Shown here: piece by piece, positions 47,072 to 57,640 of the stretch | How the letters are laid out: every line of letters starts with the position of its first letter | Position numbering within the stretch: the first letter of the stretch is position 1 | NCBI GenBank assembly: GCA_019359245.1 | Contig: JAHHHR010000012.1 | Span: 1-58,242 of the forward strand | Reading direction: 5' to 3' | DNA from: Nostoc desertorum CM1-VF14 | GTDB lineage: Bacteria; Cyanobacteriota; Cyanobacteriia; Cyanobacteriales; Nostocaceae | DNA: 58,242 nt | The notes under the pieces: model-generated | What the model saw: the letters and a program-made list of their open reading frames with translations, nothing else | Database searches by the model: none | Told to the model about the DNA's origin: nothing | Program-made: the position numbers and the translations under genes

Positions 47072-50000
47072 GTGCCCCCAATTATGCTCATCACACCCCG
47101 CCAGAACAGCAAGCGATCGCTTTTTTTCCTTCTCTGTTTTACCCTACTCCTGACTTTCCTCCTCTCTCTACCTTGGGTAAACGCCAAAGAAACCCCCAAA
47201 CCCAAACCCCAAGATTGGCAGATTAACGGTATATTAGCAGCCCTTGATGATGGACACGACAAAGTTAAGGGATATGCTCTGGACAAATTAGTTGAATATG
47301 ATCTGAAAGATTTAAAATCTGTCGGCAAGAAACCGGAGAATTTTGCTCAAAAAGCTGCCAAAATCCTCAAGGATAAATCCGTTGACTCAAGTGTTTGTTC
47401 CAGTGCAGCAAAGGCATTGGGAAATCTGGGGGAAGCTGCCAAACCCTACGTCAAAGACATCGCCGACATCCTCAAGGATAAATCCGTTGACTCAATTGTT
47501 CGTTCCGGTGCAGCAGAGGCATTAGGAAATCTAGGGGAAGCTGCCAAACCCTACGTCAAAGACATCCTCGACATCCTCAAGGATAAATCCGTTGACAAAG
47601 ATATTCGTTCCAGTGCAGCAGAAGCATTGGGAAACCTGGGGGAAGTTGCCAAATCCTATGTCAAAGACATCCTCGATATCCTCAAGGATGAATCCGTTTA
47701 CCCCTATATTCGTTACCATGCAGCATTGGGATTGGGAAACCTGGGGAAAGTTGCCAAACCCTACGTCAAAGACATTGCCGACATCCTCAAGGATAAATCC
47801 GTTGGCAATAATGTTCGTGCCGGTGCAGCATTGGTATTGGGAAACCTGGGGGAAGTTGCCAAACCCTACGTCAAAGATATCCTCGATATCCTCAAGGATA
47901 AATCCGTTGACAATAATGTTCGTACCGGTGCAGCAGAGGCATTGGCAAATCTGGGGGAGGCTGCCAAACTCTACGTCAAAGACATCGCTAACATCCTCAA
48001 GGATAAATCCGTTAACTCGTATGTTCGTTCTGGTGCAGCAGCGGCATTAGGAAACCAGGGGGAAGCTGCCAAACCCTACGTCAAAGACATCGCTAACATC
48101 CTCAAGGATAAATCCGTTGACTCAATTGTTCGTTCTGGTACAGCAGCGGCATTGGGAAATCTGGGAGAGGCAAAACCCTACATCAAAGATATCTTCGATT
48201 TCCTAAATGATAAACATGTTGGCACCTATTTTGGTAACTTTGCAAGTCCTGTATTGGCAAATCTAGGGGAAGTTGCCCAACCCTACGTCAAAGATATCCT
48301 CAACTTCCTCAAGGATAAATCCGTTGACAATAATGTTCGTGCCGATGCAGCAGCGGCATTGGGAAATCTAGGGGAAGTTGCCCAACCCTACGTCAAAGAT
48401 ATCCTCGACTTCCTCAAGGATAAATCCGTTGACAACGCAATTCGTTCCGGTGTAGTAAAGGCATTAGGAAAGATAGAACAAATCAAGCTGAATAATATTG
48501 TTGTAATTTTGGATAGTGTTTATTACGCAGGTCAATCAGAATTTGCACAGTGGCGATTTTTAACTTATTTCCTGAGTGGCGGCACTAATGAAGTAAAAAC
48601 CCTGCTTACATGGCTCGGCAAGCCTAAAGCAATTCCTCGTGAAATAAAATATGAAGACGGGAAGAAAACACTGGAGGTTTTTCGCCAAGTCTGGCAACCA
48701 AGTCAAGAACTGCCAGAACTACGAAAAGATTTAGCAAGACAAATCGCCGAGGTTGCGAGAAAAGTTAAATGGCAAACCCAAGATTTTACTTTACTGGAAA
48801 CCCACTACCACAACCTCAAAAAAGCAGGATACAACGAAGCTGATTCACTGCAATCAGTCATAGTTAACCTCAAAGGTTGGCAGTGGTTTTTTAAAGCCAG
48901 AAACACTATCATCGCTCACATTGCCTTTTGGCTAGCCCTCATCTTTGCCTACCCCAAATTTCCCCAAGTCCAGGCCATCTTCTTCTGGAACCCTTGGGTA
49001 CGCCGTATTCTCGGCGTGGGCTACGTCGGCTTTCTCCTCACCTGGTTTCCCCCCTTCCGCCGCAAATTATTTGAACCCTTCAAACCTTCCCTATTAGCCG
49101 ATGCCGACTTAGATAATTTTCATGACCAATCATACTTCCCAGAATCAAAAGTCAAAGTTCCCACTTCAGGAGATATCCTGCCAATTACCGCAGCCTTACC
49201 TAGCATTCAAGGACAAATTATCTTAGAAGGAGATTCCGGCTTAGGCAAGTCGATGTTTCTCCGTCATCTGTTGCAAAACTCCCAGCGCATAGTCGTTTAT
49301 CTCCCCGCCCAAAAATGTCATAAAGGCGTAATTGAAGCCATCCAAGACAAGCTACACGGACAAGCCCAAGATGCCGACTTTCTGAAAAACCTAATTTACA
49401 GTGGCGCGATAGATATCTGCATCGACGGACTCAACGAAGTCACCGCCGAAACACGGGCAAAAATCTGCCAGTTTGTCGAAAGCTATTTCCGGGGCAACAT
49501 TATCATGACTACCCAGCCCCTAGAGTGGACACCACCTTCAACAGCCAAAACCTACTACTTGCAGCCCCTTGAGCAACAACAAATTCAAGAGTTTTTGATC
49601 TCCCGTCAGCCGCGACTCCCCCAAGATGCCAAAATTCAAGGTGCTGATTATGCCCAAGCCTGCACCAATTATTTAACAGAAGTCTTCAAACAGCAGCAAG
49701 CCAAAGAAGAGTTAGATGCTGTTCGCCGAATTCTTTCCAATCCAATGGATCTAACTGTGGTTGCGCTGATGCTATCACAAGGTAAACAGCCAAACTTGTT
49801 TCGCCTGCAAGAACAGCAATACAACCTGATGGCGGCAGAATACCAGCAAGAATGGAAACAAGAATTTCCGCTCAAAAGATTTTCCGCCGCCGTCTACCAA
49901 ATGCGACTCGATGACAAACAAGCCTTACCCGCAGATGAATTTCACCAAGTTGCCATGTCTTTAGAAGACGAGAAATACAAAATGGTAGTAAGCCGTCAGT

Positions 50001-50284
50001 GGCAAGATGAAAAAGGCGAAGCCAAGAAGGAATGGTACTTCCGCCACGATAAAATCATGGATTTCTTTTTGGTGCAAAACTTTCTCGGCGAAACTGATGC
50101 AGCCGAAGGACTATTAGTTGATAGAATGGGCGACCCCCGATTTCGTGGTGTTTATTTCTTGCTAGCAACGTTACTTCCTTTAGATGCAGCCAAAAAACTG
50201 CGGGAAGATTTGATTCAATATGCTGCGGATACTAAAGACAATACGGTGAGTAATACTTTTGTGCAGTTGTTGCGGACAAGATAA
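47072..50284 (+). CDS. HEAT-repeat membrane NACHT-type NTPase
   Basis: 1070 residues. N-terminal hydrophobic leader (SLFFLLCFTLLLTFLLSLPW, about 14-33), then about ten HEAT-like units of 35 residues (KDKSVDSIVRSGAAEALGNL type) up to about residue 480, a helical linker, two hydrophobic segments (about 611-632 and 646-663, IIAHIAFWLALIFAYP and ILGVGYVGFLLTWFPPF), and a P-loop NACHT-type domain: GDSGLGKSMFLRHLLQ at about 720, Walker B ICIDGLNEVTAETR at about 780. The C-terminal part has FRHDKIMDFFLVQNF, typical of the winged-helix region of STAND proteins. HEAT repeats bind ligands; NACHT proteins oligomerise on activation, many in phage defence or cell death. Which side of the membrane each part faces is uncertain. 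No operon partner. Confidence 0.85.
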   Translation: MPPIMLITPRQNSKRSLFFLLCFTLLLTFLLSLPWVNAKETPKPKPQDWQINGILAALDDGHDKVKGYALDKLVEYDLKDLKSVGKKPENFAQKAAKILKDKSVDSSVCSSAAKALGNLGEAAKPYVKDIADILKDKSVDSIVRSGAAEALGNLGEAAKPYVKDILDILKDKSVDKDIRSSAAEALGNLGEVAKSYVKDILDILKDESVYPYIRYHAALGLGNLGKVAKPYVKDIADILKDKSVGNNVRAGAALVLGNLGEVAKPYVKDILDILKDKSVDNNVRTGAAEALANLGEAAKLYVKDIANILKDKSVNSYVRSGAAAALGNQGEAAKPYVKDIANILKDKSVDSIVRSGTAAALGNLGEAKPYIKDIFDFLNDKHVGTYFGNFASPVLANLGEVAQPYVKDILNFLKDKSVDNNVRADAAAALGNLGEVAQPYVKDILDFLKDKSVDNAIRSGVVKALGKIEQIKLNNIVVILDSVYYAGQSEFAQWRFLTYFLSGGTNEVKTLLTWLGKPKAIPREIKYEDGKKTLEVFRQVWQPSQELPELRKDLARQIAEVARKVKWQTQDFTLLETHYHNLKKAGYNEADSLQSVIVNLKGWQWFFKARNTIIAHIAFWLALIFAYPKFPQVQAIFFWNPWVRRILGVGYVGFLLTWFPPFRRKLFEPFKPSLLADADLDNFHDQSYFPESKVKVPTSGDILPITAALPSIQGQIILEGDSGLGKSMFLRHLLQNSQRIVVYLPAQKCHKGVIEAIQDKLHGQAQDADFLKNLIYSGAIDICIDGLNEVTAETRAKICQFVESYFRGNIIMTTQPLEWTPPSTAKTYYLQPLEQQQIQEFLISRQPRLPQDAKIQGADYAQACTNYLTEVFKQQQAKEELDAVRRILSNPMDLTVVALMLSQGKQPNLFRLQEQQYNLMAAEYQQEWKQEFPLKRFSAAVYQMRLDDKQALPADEFHQVAMSLEDEKYKMVVSRQWQDEKGEAKKEWYFRHDKIMDFFLVQNFLGETDAAEGLLVDRMGDPRFRGVYFLLATLLPLDAAKKLREDLIQYAADTKDNTVSNTFVQLLRTR
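47363..48470 (+). repeat. 105-bp in-gene repeats coding the HEAT array
   Basis: Units begin at 47363, 47468, 47573, 47678, 47783, 47888, 47993 and 48098, exactly 105 bases apart. Less regular copies follow. The DNA is nearly the same between units (ATCCTCAAGGATAAATCCGT), so expansion is recent or maintained by recombination. Confidence 0.9.
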
Positions 50285-50337
50285 GTTGGGCATTGGACGT
50301 GAAGAAGAGGCAGCTAGCGTGTATACACAAGTCCAAT

Positions 50338-50423
50338 TACCCCCCTTAATCCCCCCTTTACAAGGGGGGAAACAAGAAATCCAGTTCCCTCCCCTTTACA
50401 AGGGGAGGGTTAGGGTGGGGTAA
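50338..50423. repeat. C/G-rich foldback repeat
   Basis: TTACCCCCCTTAA and TTAGGGTGGGGTAA face each other and enclose two smaller palindromes (CCCCCCTTTACAAGGGGGG and CCCCTTTACAAGGGG). It lies between the converging NACHT and porin genes and may end both transcripts. Confidence 0.65.
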
Positions 50424-50559
50424 AGCGTATGTAGGACAAGCGTTTTAGCTTAAATTTACACCAATGACTTCAGCTACACTCGACCAGTGAGAAAGGTGCA
50501 GAGGAGAGGAATTTTCCCCCTGCCCCCTGCCTCCGCACTCCCTCCCAATCCGCTTTCAG

Positions 50560-52173
50560 TTAAAAATCAAAGGTTGTCCGAAGCACGCCCACATACTGCG
50601 TATCATTTCTACTATCGTTTTCTGGGTTGAGAATCACCCAAAAACCAGGAGTCACTGAGATATTATCATTCAGGCGGTAGCGATAGAATGCTTCAATATG
50701 GTAGGCGGTGTCTCGATCTTGACGAACATCACTGTTAGAGACACGCGGTGGTATACCAAAGAGAATTCCCGGCAAGTTACCCCTACCCCCCACATCAGGA
50801 AACGACACACCAATTGCCCCAAACCAGACGTTAGCATTGTCACCACTGTTCACAAATACAGAATCTGTTCCACCCCTGCCATTGGAAATATTACTTAAAC
50901 CAGAGTTCTCGGCATTTGCCCAAATATATCCACCCCAACCGTGGATTTGGAAATTCGGGGAGAAGCGATAGAATCCCTGTGCGCCGACAATATCGTTGGA
51001 AGTAGCAATGTTGTTGCCAAAGGGAGCGTTTGACAAGGTGCTACCCGTCCCAGCTGTGACATCAACTACTCCACCAGGGCTATAGCCATGAGAGTAGGCA
51101 ACACCAATAGCTCCTTGATCACCATAATAGGCTAAGTGCGCCAGGGCATTATAGCCACCATCAAACAAGCCGTTACTAGCCGATGGCACATTGGGACTGC
51201 TGGCTAAATAACCCAACGTGAGAGTCAAGTCTTTGGTAATATTCCAGTTAGCGGCTGCACCCCCGCCACCTCGCCGGAATAAAGGACTGTATGACCCAAA
51301 AAGTGAGGGAACCCCATTGCCGTCGTCAGCAATTGTGGCGGGAGTGACGGTGGTTGAAATATCGGTGTAACCAATACCTGTGGGCCCAACAACGAAGTTA
51401 AGAGACTCACTGACTGGGAAGTAATAACGAACGTGGGGAATTATCAGTGTATTGTTGCTGTCGTTGTCGAAGTTTAGGCGTGTCATCCCTGTGCCTGTGG
51501 CTGCGGCAATTTGGCTTGTACCATTAGAATTCGCAAAGTTGCCAAACTCCAGCCGGACTCGTAACAAATCTTTCCCTGTGAAGCTACTCTCAAAGTTGAG
51601 ACGACCCCGGTTTGCAAAGTAGATACGGGAGTCATCATCTTCACCACCTACTCTATTACCAAACGTATCACTAATAGCGGTAATAATTTGAGCATTCAGC
51701 CTAGTAGTGGTGGAAAACTGCTGCGCCTCCAGCGTTGCTGTACGTGCCTCTAGGGTATCCACTCGCCCGCGCAGAGTTGCCAGTTCTGCTGCAAAGTCTG
51801 ACTGCAACTTTTGCAGCACTGCCAAGTCTTGCTTATTAACTAAATCACTAGTAGCTGTGGCAATCAACTCATTAATACGATCCAAACAAGCATTTAAACC
51901 TGCGGCAAATTCATAGCGGGTTAAGGCACGGTTACCACGATAGGTGGAATTGGGATAACCTGCAATACAGCCGTAGCGTTCGACCAGCGATTGCAATGCA
52001 CCAAATGCCCAATCGGTTGGTTGTACATCAGAAAACTGGGAAACAGAATTGACTTGTCCCTGCAAATTTCTATTAGTATCTGTTGCATTAGAATCATCTT
52101 CTGGAGGTGCTGCCCAGACTGCTGGAATTGCCAAAAATAAGAGAAAAAAGCTATGAAAAATAATTTTTAGCAT
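50560..52173 (-). CDS. oprB: SLH-domain carbohydrate/iron porin (OprB type)
   Basis: 537 residues. Signal peptide (IIFHSFFLLFLAIPAVWA), then an SLH domain (FSDVQPTDWAFGALQSLVERYGCIAGYPNSTYRGNRALTRYEFAAGL in register), a coiled coil (about 120-155, LQSDFAAELATLRGRVDTLEARTATLEAQ) and an OprB β-barrel ending in ...VLRTTFDF, with the terminal Phe typical of outer membrane proteins. Such porins pass sugars or ions. It lies downstream of the sugar porter and ABC genes on the same strand, after a 1.1-kb gap, in agreement with an uptake locus for sugars. Confidence 0.9.
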   Translation of the reverse strand: MLKIIFHSFFLLFLAIPAVWAAPPEDDSNATDTNRNLQGQVNSVSQFSDVQPTDWAFGALQSLVERYGCIAGYPNSTYRGNRALTRYEFAAGLNACLDRINELIATATSDLVNKQDLAVLQKLQSDFAAELATLRGRVDTLEARTATLEAQQFSTTTRLNAQIITAISDTFGNRVGGEDDDSRIYFANRGRLNFESSFTGKDLLRVRLEFGNFANSNGTSQIAAATGTGMTRLNFDNDSNNTLIIPHVRYYFPVSESLNFVVGPTGIGYTDISTTVTPATIADDGNGVPSLFGSYSPLFRRGGGGAAANWNITKDLTLTLGYLASSPNVPSASNGLFDGGYNALAHLAYYGDQGAIGVAYSHGYSPGGVVDVTAGTGSTLSNAPFGNNIATSNDIVGAQGFYRFSPNFQIHGWGGYIWANAENSGLSNISNGRGGTDSVFVNSGDNANVWFGAIGVSFPDVGGRGNLPGILFGIPPRVSNSDVRQDRDTAYHIEAFYRYRLNDNISVTPGFWVILNPENDSRNDTQYVGVLRTTFDF

Positions 52174-53305
52174 TGACTTATTAGTTGAAATGGTTAAATT
52201 CTGACTTTGTAATTAAGGAATCGCGCAGAAACAAATTACCTATTTGCTGAGAGGTAATAAAGATTCAAATCATTTTGAAGCGTGATCTGATGGTTCCATT
52301 TCTATGGAACTTAAACTTTTCTAAGTAGACCTTTGGCTAGCCGAGTCCTACCAGATTACCCTTACATTTATTAACTTATCAGATAATTTATTCTTGTGCG
52401 ATTTTTTAATACAATTTTTAGCGCAAATGTAGCTTAACTTAACCTAATCACTGCACTTTTTTTGTCCGATCTCACTAATATTGAAAGAAACACTTAGCAA
52501 CTAATTCCCCACAAGCGATCGCAAGGGTTTCGAGATTACTTATCTACAAGATAGTACCCTAAAGGAGTATGCAATTAACTTACATTAATATCTCAATTAA
52601 AATTATTGAAATATATGTTGTTATTTCAATAACAAATTAAATAAATTAATTTCCTTACTATTATGTCTAAAGTCGAGTCTAATATTAAAGTAACTTGTGA
52701 TATTCTACACAGATTTTGTTGATAATTCTTTAATCAATCTACCACCTTAGATATACTTTGAATTTATTGCTTTGTCGACAAAAATAATGTTTTAAACTTT
52801 TAACATAAATACGGAAAGAACACAATTATTTCTGGATATAGTTAAATTCAGCTTGCTGTCACTAAAAGGAGGTTCGAAAAGTATTATGCAAAGCATCAAA
52901 GTCATCAAATACCTAACCCCCTGACTCCCTTTTGGGGACTCGATTGCTTATTAAAGTCGAAGAACCCCATCTCGCCAAAGCTACGCTTTGTTTCCCCTCC
53001 TCGCTTACGGCTACGGTGTACACACAAGTCCTCTAGAGTTGCTTCAGAGGGTTTTGATCCCCCCAACCTCCCTTAAAAAAGGGGGGCAAAAACCTCTCAA
53101 AGTCCTTCAATTTATCGGAGGATTTAGGAGAATCTACAACATTTTGGTTTTATACAAAGATGTGTGTACACCGTAGCCGCTTGCGGGGAGGGAATTAAGA
53201 GGAGCCAACGTGGTCTTCTTTTAAAGAAATTGGAGATATGGCTTTTCACGAATGATTTAGCTCAGAATTACGAATTACGCCACAGCAGTACTAGATGGAT
53301 GCAAA
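52174..53305. other. Gap between porter and porin genes
   Basis: 1132 bases. The porin 5' region is the first 650 AT-rich bases. At about 52865 a GGAGGTTCGAAAAGT stretch resembles the ends of the 7846 element. A 172-bp MITE-like element follows at 53008-53179. No gene is supported. Confidence 0.6.
53008..53179. mobile_element. MITE-like element, 172 bp
   Basis: A perfect 19-bp terminal inverted repeat (CGGCTACGGTGTACACACA at 53008-53026 and its complement at 53161-53179). The interior contains a CCCTTAAAAAAGGG-type palindrome. No coding capacity; a frame at 52988-53176 is part of it. A related GTGTATACACAAGTCC occurs at 50319-50334. Confidence 0.78.
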
Positions 53306-54706
53306 TTACATATCTTCTAACTCAATTCCTTTGGTTTCTTTAATAAAAAAGAGAATGAAAAAGAATGAGGTAGCTGCCGCAATTGTATAGAGTCCATAGG
53401 CAGAACCTAGACCGAAATATTGCAGTATGGGAGGAAATGTTGTGGAAACGAGGAAATTCGCAACCCATTGCATGGCAGCAGCAATAGAAAGTGCTGCGGC
53501 TCTAATTTTGTTATTAAACATTTCTCCCAACAGCACCCAAACCACTGGCCCCCAAGAGAAACCGAAGCAAAATACATAGAGATTGGCTGCAATGAGAGCT
53601 ATAGTACCTGCGCTTCCGGTGAGATTGGGGTTCCCAGCCGCATCTAGGGGAGCGTTGCCAAAAATATAAGCCATTGTCCCCAAGGTCAAAGTCATGCCAA
53701 TCGACCCTAGTATAAGCAAGGGCTTGCGACCAAATTTATCTACAAAGGCGATCGCAATCAGTGTTGTAATAATATTTACGGCTCCTGTAATCACCGTAAT
53801 TGTTAGAGAACTTTGTTCTGAAAACCCGACTGCACGCCACAAAATGCTGCTGTAGTAGAAGATGACATTAATACCAACAAATTGCTGTAATACAGATAAG
53901 CCTATTCCTATCCAAACAATCCGAAGGAGTCCACCATTTCTGCTTAAGAGGTCAGAAAAACTAGGTTCGCGTTCTCGAAGCACTGTGTGCCGAATTTCTT
54001 CGATTTTTGCCAGTACGTCACCCCCCAAAATCTTGGTCAGAACGTTAGCAGCTTCTGGTTCCCGCCCTTGAGCAACCAAGTACCGGGGGGATTCGGGAAT
54101 CATTAAAGCTGACATTCCATAGAGTACGGCTGGAGGAATTTCTGTCCAAAACATCCAGCGCCAAGCAGCTATGCCAAACAAAAACGGTGCCTCAGCTGAA
54201 CCTGCTGACACAGCAATAAAGTAGTCACATAGCAGTGCTATGAAAATCCCAATTACGATCGCTAATTGTTGCAGAGATCCTAATCTTCCTCGCAAATGGG
54301 TAGGAGAACACTCGGCGATATAAGCTGGGGCGATGACGCTAGCAGCACCGACTGCAATTCCACCCACTACCCGCCAAAAGGTAAAATCCCAAATTCCAAA
54401 GGGAAGCCCGGAACCAATGGCACTGATGGTAAACAACACCGAAGATGCTACCATTGCCTTGACTCGACCATAACGGTCTGCGATTTTCCCTGCATAAAAA
54501 GCTCCTCCCGCAGACCCCAATAATGCTAGGGATACGGCAAGACCAGTCTCTACGCTGTTAGCGTTAAAGGCTGTAGCAATAGCTCCAACCGCACCATTGA
54601 TCACAGCAGTGTCAAAACCGAACAGAAAGCCGCCGAGGGCAGCAGCACCAGCAATCAAAACGACATAAAACGTGTTGGATTTACGACGAGTAGTAGTGGA
54701 GGTCAT
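53306..54706 (-). CDS. glcP: Sugar porter of the MFS (GlcP-like)
   Basis: 466 residues with twelve membrane spans. Sugar-porter motifs: GGFLFGFDTAVINGAV in span 1, GKIADRYGRVKAM between spans 2 and 3, PESPRYLVAQGR, FVDKFGRKPLL and KETKGIELED at the end. It fits the glucose/fructose H+ symporter family. The position between fructose-type ABC genes and OprB resembles the GlcP locus described in Nostoc punctiforme. Monocistronic transcription or readthrough from frtC is possible (113-base gap filled by STRR). Confidence 0.9.
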   Translation of the reverse strand: MTSTTTRRKSNTFYVVLIAGAAALGGFLFGFDTAVINGAVGAIATAFNANSVETGLAVSLALLGSAGGAFYAGKIADRYGRVKAMVASSVLFTISAIGSGLPFGIWDFTFWRVVGGIAVGAASVIAPAYIAECSPTHLRGRLGSLQQLAIVIGIFIALLCDYFIAVSAGSAEAPFLFGIAAWRWMFWTEIPPAVLYGMSALMIPESPRYLVAQGREPEAANVLTKILGGDVLAKIEEIRHTVLREREPSFSDLLSRNGGLLRIVWIGIGLSVLQQFVGINVIFYYSSILWRAVGFSEQSSLTITVITGAVNIITTLIAIAFVDKFGRKPLLILGSIGMTLTLGTMAYIFGNAPLDAAGNPNLTGSAGTIALIAANLYVFCFGFSWGPVVWVLLGEMFNNKIRAAALSIAAAMQWVANFLVSTTFPPILQYFGLGSAYGLYTIAAATSFFFILFFIKETKGIELEDM

Positions 54707-54726
54707 AGTTTATATATTGTTTATAT

Positions 54727-54773
54727 ATTGGGCATGAGACATTGGGCATTGGGCATTGGGCATTAGGCATGGA
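54727..54773. repeat. GGGCATT heptamer repeat
   Basis: Units ATTGGGC repeat several times between the glcP start and the frtC end, with a few variants (ATGAGAC, ATTAGGC). Confidence 0.7.
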
Positions 54774-54819
54774 TGCAGAAAAAAAGAATTTCCCCCCTGC
54801 TCCCTGCTCCCCTGCCTCT

Positions 54820-55818
54820 TTACCGTCTGGAACGTCTGCGGAGTCGATCAATCATCACTGCCAAAATAATTACTAGTCCTTTGACGACTAGTTGCCAGAA
54901 GTAAGATAGATTCAACAGAGTCAAACCATTGTTGAGAATAGCAATGATTAATGCACCTAAAAGAGTGCCACCAATGGTACCAATACCGCCTGTAAAGCTG
55001 GTTCCACCTAGAATAACAGCAGCGATCGCATCTAATTCGTAACCCTGACCTAATACGCCACTAGCACTATAAAGACGACTGGCACTCATGATTCCTGCTA
55101 AACCTGCCAGTAATCCGCTAATACCATAGACGAATAGCAAGACACGGTTAACTTTTATCCCAGTTAATCTCGCTGCCCGCTCGTTACCACCAACGGCATA
55201 TATCTGCACTCCTAGAACAGTTTGCCGCAGTACAAACCAGCTAGCTATCACACTCAGTAGTGCAATTATCACTAGCCAAGGAAAGGGACCAAGATAGGTA
55301 TTACCCACCCAAGCAAAATTGATGTCTCGGTTAATCAGTGTTGTCCCTTGAGCAATCAAAAAGGCCACACCCCGCAAGGCAGTCAGTGAACCTAACGTGA
55401 CAATAAAAGGTGGTACATCCAAAAAGGTGATGAGAGCGCCGTTGAGTAAGCCCAAAAACAATCCGGCCAGCAACGCAGCAGGCACGGCTGCCCAACTTAA
55501 AGCCGGCAGTAGCGATACAAGCAGGGCAACTACGGCAGAAACAGCCAATATTGACCCAACAGAAAGGTCAATACCCCCAGTGAGAATTACAAAGGTCATT
55601 CCTGTCGCCAGCACAATATTGATTGATGCCTGACGCAAGATGTTAACGATGTTACTGCCTGTGAGGAAGTTGGGAGAAAGGAATGCAAATAAGATGCAGA
55701 TAATTACTAGAATTGGCAGAATACCCGCAACTTCTAGTAAAGTGCTAATTGATTTCCGGTTGCGCGATGCGGGATTGTTGCCTAATTTCTTGGCAGGGGG
55801 TCTGACTGTCTGACTCAT
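54820..55818 (-). CDS. frtC: Sugar ABC permease (FrtC/RbsC-like)
   Basis: 332 residues with eight to ten hydrophobic segments, in the BPD_transp_2 family. Typical stretches are [34 protein letters not shown] and [35 protein letters not shown] in register. The start overlaps the frtB stop by four bases (ATGA), so the two are coupled. The fructose assignment follows the frtABC genes of Anabaena; ribose is the other possibility. Confidence 0.88.
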   Translation of the reverse strand: MSQTVRPPAKKLGNNPASRNRKSISTLLEVAGILPILVIICILFAFLSPNFLTGSNIVNILRQASINIVLATGMTFVILTGGIDLSVGSILAVSAVVALLVSLLPALSWAAVPAALLAGLFLGLLNGALITFLDVPPFIVTLGSLTALRGVAFLIAQGTTLINRDINFAWVGNTYLGPFPWLVIIALLSVIASWFVLRQTVLGVQIYAVGGNERAARLTGIKVNRVLLFVYGISGLLAGLAGIMSASRLYSASGVLGQGYELDAIAAVILGGTSFTGGIGTIGGTLLGALIIAILNNGLTLLNLSYFWQLVVKGLVIILAVMIDRLRRRSRR

Positions 55819-57371
55819 GATTCTGATACCTCCGATGCTCCAGTTGCATAGTGCATAATCTTTTCTTGGGTGATCTCTTTACCAGGACTGCCGTCCAGTT
55901 CACCCACCAGCTGTCCTTCTCGCATTACCAAGACGCGATCGCTCATGCCGACAATCTCTGATAGCTCGCTGGAAACCATTAAAATAGCAACACCTTGCGC
56001 TGCCAATTCGCTCATAATTCGGTAAATTTCACTTTTGGCACCGATATCTACGCCGCGTGTTGGCTCATCTAACATCAGGACTCTCGGTTTAATGGCTAAC
56101 CAACGTGCTAACAGTAACTTCTGCTGATTACCACCAGAAAGATCCAGCGCTCTAATTTCTAAATTGGCCAGGCGGATATTAAAGTTTTCTACCGCATCTG
56201 TTGACAGCCGATTAACTGAACTCCAGTTAACAACTCCAGCTTTGGCATCCTGCTTAAGTGTGTTGATGGCAATATTCTTGCGGGCGCTCATCTCCAGGAA
56301 TAAACCTTGATCTTTGCGGTCTTCTGGGACGTAGCCAATTCCCGCAGCAATCGCATCACTGGGCGTATTAATTTCCAGTTTCATCCCATTCAGAAATACT
56401 TCACCACTTGCTTTGCGGTCAGCACCAAAAATCAGCCGTGATAGTTCTGTACGTCCTGCACCAACCAAGCCTGCTAGACCGAGAATTTCTCCAGCATGAA
56501 GTTCAAAACTAGCTGGCTCAATCTTTTTGCGGGCATCACTCATATTTCTGACTTCCAGCACCACTGGGCCAGGATGCATTTGCCGTTGATGTTCGTAAAA
56601 GTCCTGCATAGAGCGACCGACCATCATCTGCACCAATCGCTGTGGAGAAATTTCACTGCGTGTGAGACTGCCAATATATTGACCATCGCGCAGCACACTA
56701 ATCCGGTCAGCTAAGGCATAGATTTCTTCCATCCGATGGCTGATGTAGATAATGGCAATACCGTCATTCCGTAGTTTGCGAATTACCTCAAATAAATGCT
56801 CACTCTCGCGGTCAGACAGTGCTGCTGTAGGCTCATCCATCACCAAAACGCGGCTTTTGTCTTTCAGCGCCCTGGCAATTTCCACTTGCTGCTGTTCTGC
56901 GATCGATAAGCTACCAACTACAGTCTGGGCTGTAAAATTGGCTCCCAGGCTTTCTAGCACTTGCTCTGCTTCAAGTTGCATCCCTTTGCGGTCTAAAAAC
57001 TGACCTCGCCGCAACTCGCTACCCATAAACATATTTTCGGCAACGGTTAAATTAGGTGCAACATTCAGTTCTTGATAAATGAGATTAATACCTGCCTTAC
57101 GTGCTGTTGCCGGATCGGTAATTTTGAAGGGTTGACCATTGATGCGAATTTCTCCTTCATCGGCAATGTAAGCCCCAGCCAGGATTTTCATCAATGTACT
57201 TTTGCCTGCTCCGTTTTCACCCATGAGGGCGTGGACTTCTCCTGGATAAATAGTGAGATTGACATTTTGGAGCGCAGATACACCATGAAATCGTTTCGTA
57301 ATCCCTTGCATTTCTAATACAGGGGTGGTGGTTGGTGTATCAGGAAATGAGGTTTCAGTAGTTGTTGTCAT
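55815..57371 (-). CDS. frtB: Sugar ABC ATPase, two-domain (FrtB/RbsA-like)
   Basis: 518 residues with two fused ATPase domains. The first has Walker [10 protein letters not shown] and signature [15 protein letters not shown]. The second has the degenerate [10 protein letters not shown]-loop, [14 protein letters not shown] and [11 protein letters not shown], as is usual for RbsA-type proteins. It powers uptake of a monosaccharide, with FrtC as the permease and FrtA as the binding protein. It overlaps the permease gene by four bases. Confidence 0.92.
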   Translation of the reverse strand: MTTTTETSFPDTPTTTPVLEMQGITKRFHGVSALQNVNLTIYPGEVHALMGENGAGKSTLMKILAGAYIADEGEIRINGQPFKITDPATARKAGINLIYQELNVAPNLTVAENMFMGSELRRGQFLDRKGMQLEAEQVLESLGANFTAQTVVGSLSIAEQQQVEIARALKDKSRVLVMDEPTAALSDRESEHLFEVIRKLRNDGIAIIYISHRMEEIYALADRISVLRDGQYIGSLTRSEISPQRLVQMMVGRSMQDFYEHQRQMHPGPVVLEVRNMSDARKKIEPASFELHAGEILGLAGLVGAGRTELSRLIFGADRKASGEVFLNGMKLEINTPSDAIAAGIGYVPEDRKDQGLFLEMSARKNIAINTLKQDAKAGVVNWSSVNRLSTDAVENFNIRLANLEIRALDLSGGNQQKLLLARWLAIKPRVLMLDEPTRGVDIGAKSEIYRIMSELAAQGVAILMVSSELSEIVGMSDRVLVMREGQLVGELDGSPGKEITQEKIMHYATGASEVSES

Positions 57372-57640
57372 GAGCAGAACCTCTAAAAATAATTTAAAAA
57401 TTGCATTGTGAGTTAAAAATTCACAAACTCACACTTGATGTGAAATTAAAATCATCACAAAATCATGTTTTAAAAAGCGATCGCTATTTTGGAAAGTTCT
57501 GAATGTTGGAAGGCGACGTTCAGAAGTTTTCGCAGATGCATATATACATCATGGGTATGTGCAAAAACTCTGTCAATGCATCAAAAGACTCAACTCAGAT
57601 TAGACAGAACTTTTAATTGTAAATTCACAATGTTTATTAT

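Noticed and set aside
52988..53176. 62-codon plus-strand frame
   Set aside because: Nearly all of it is the MITE-like element at 53008-53179.
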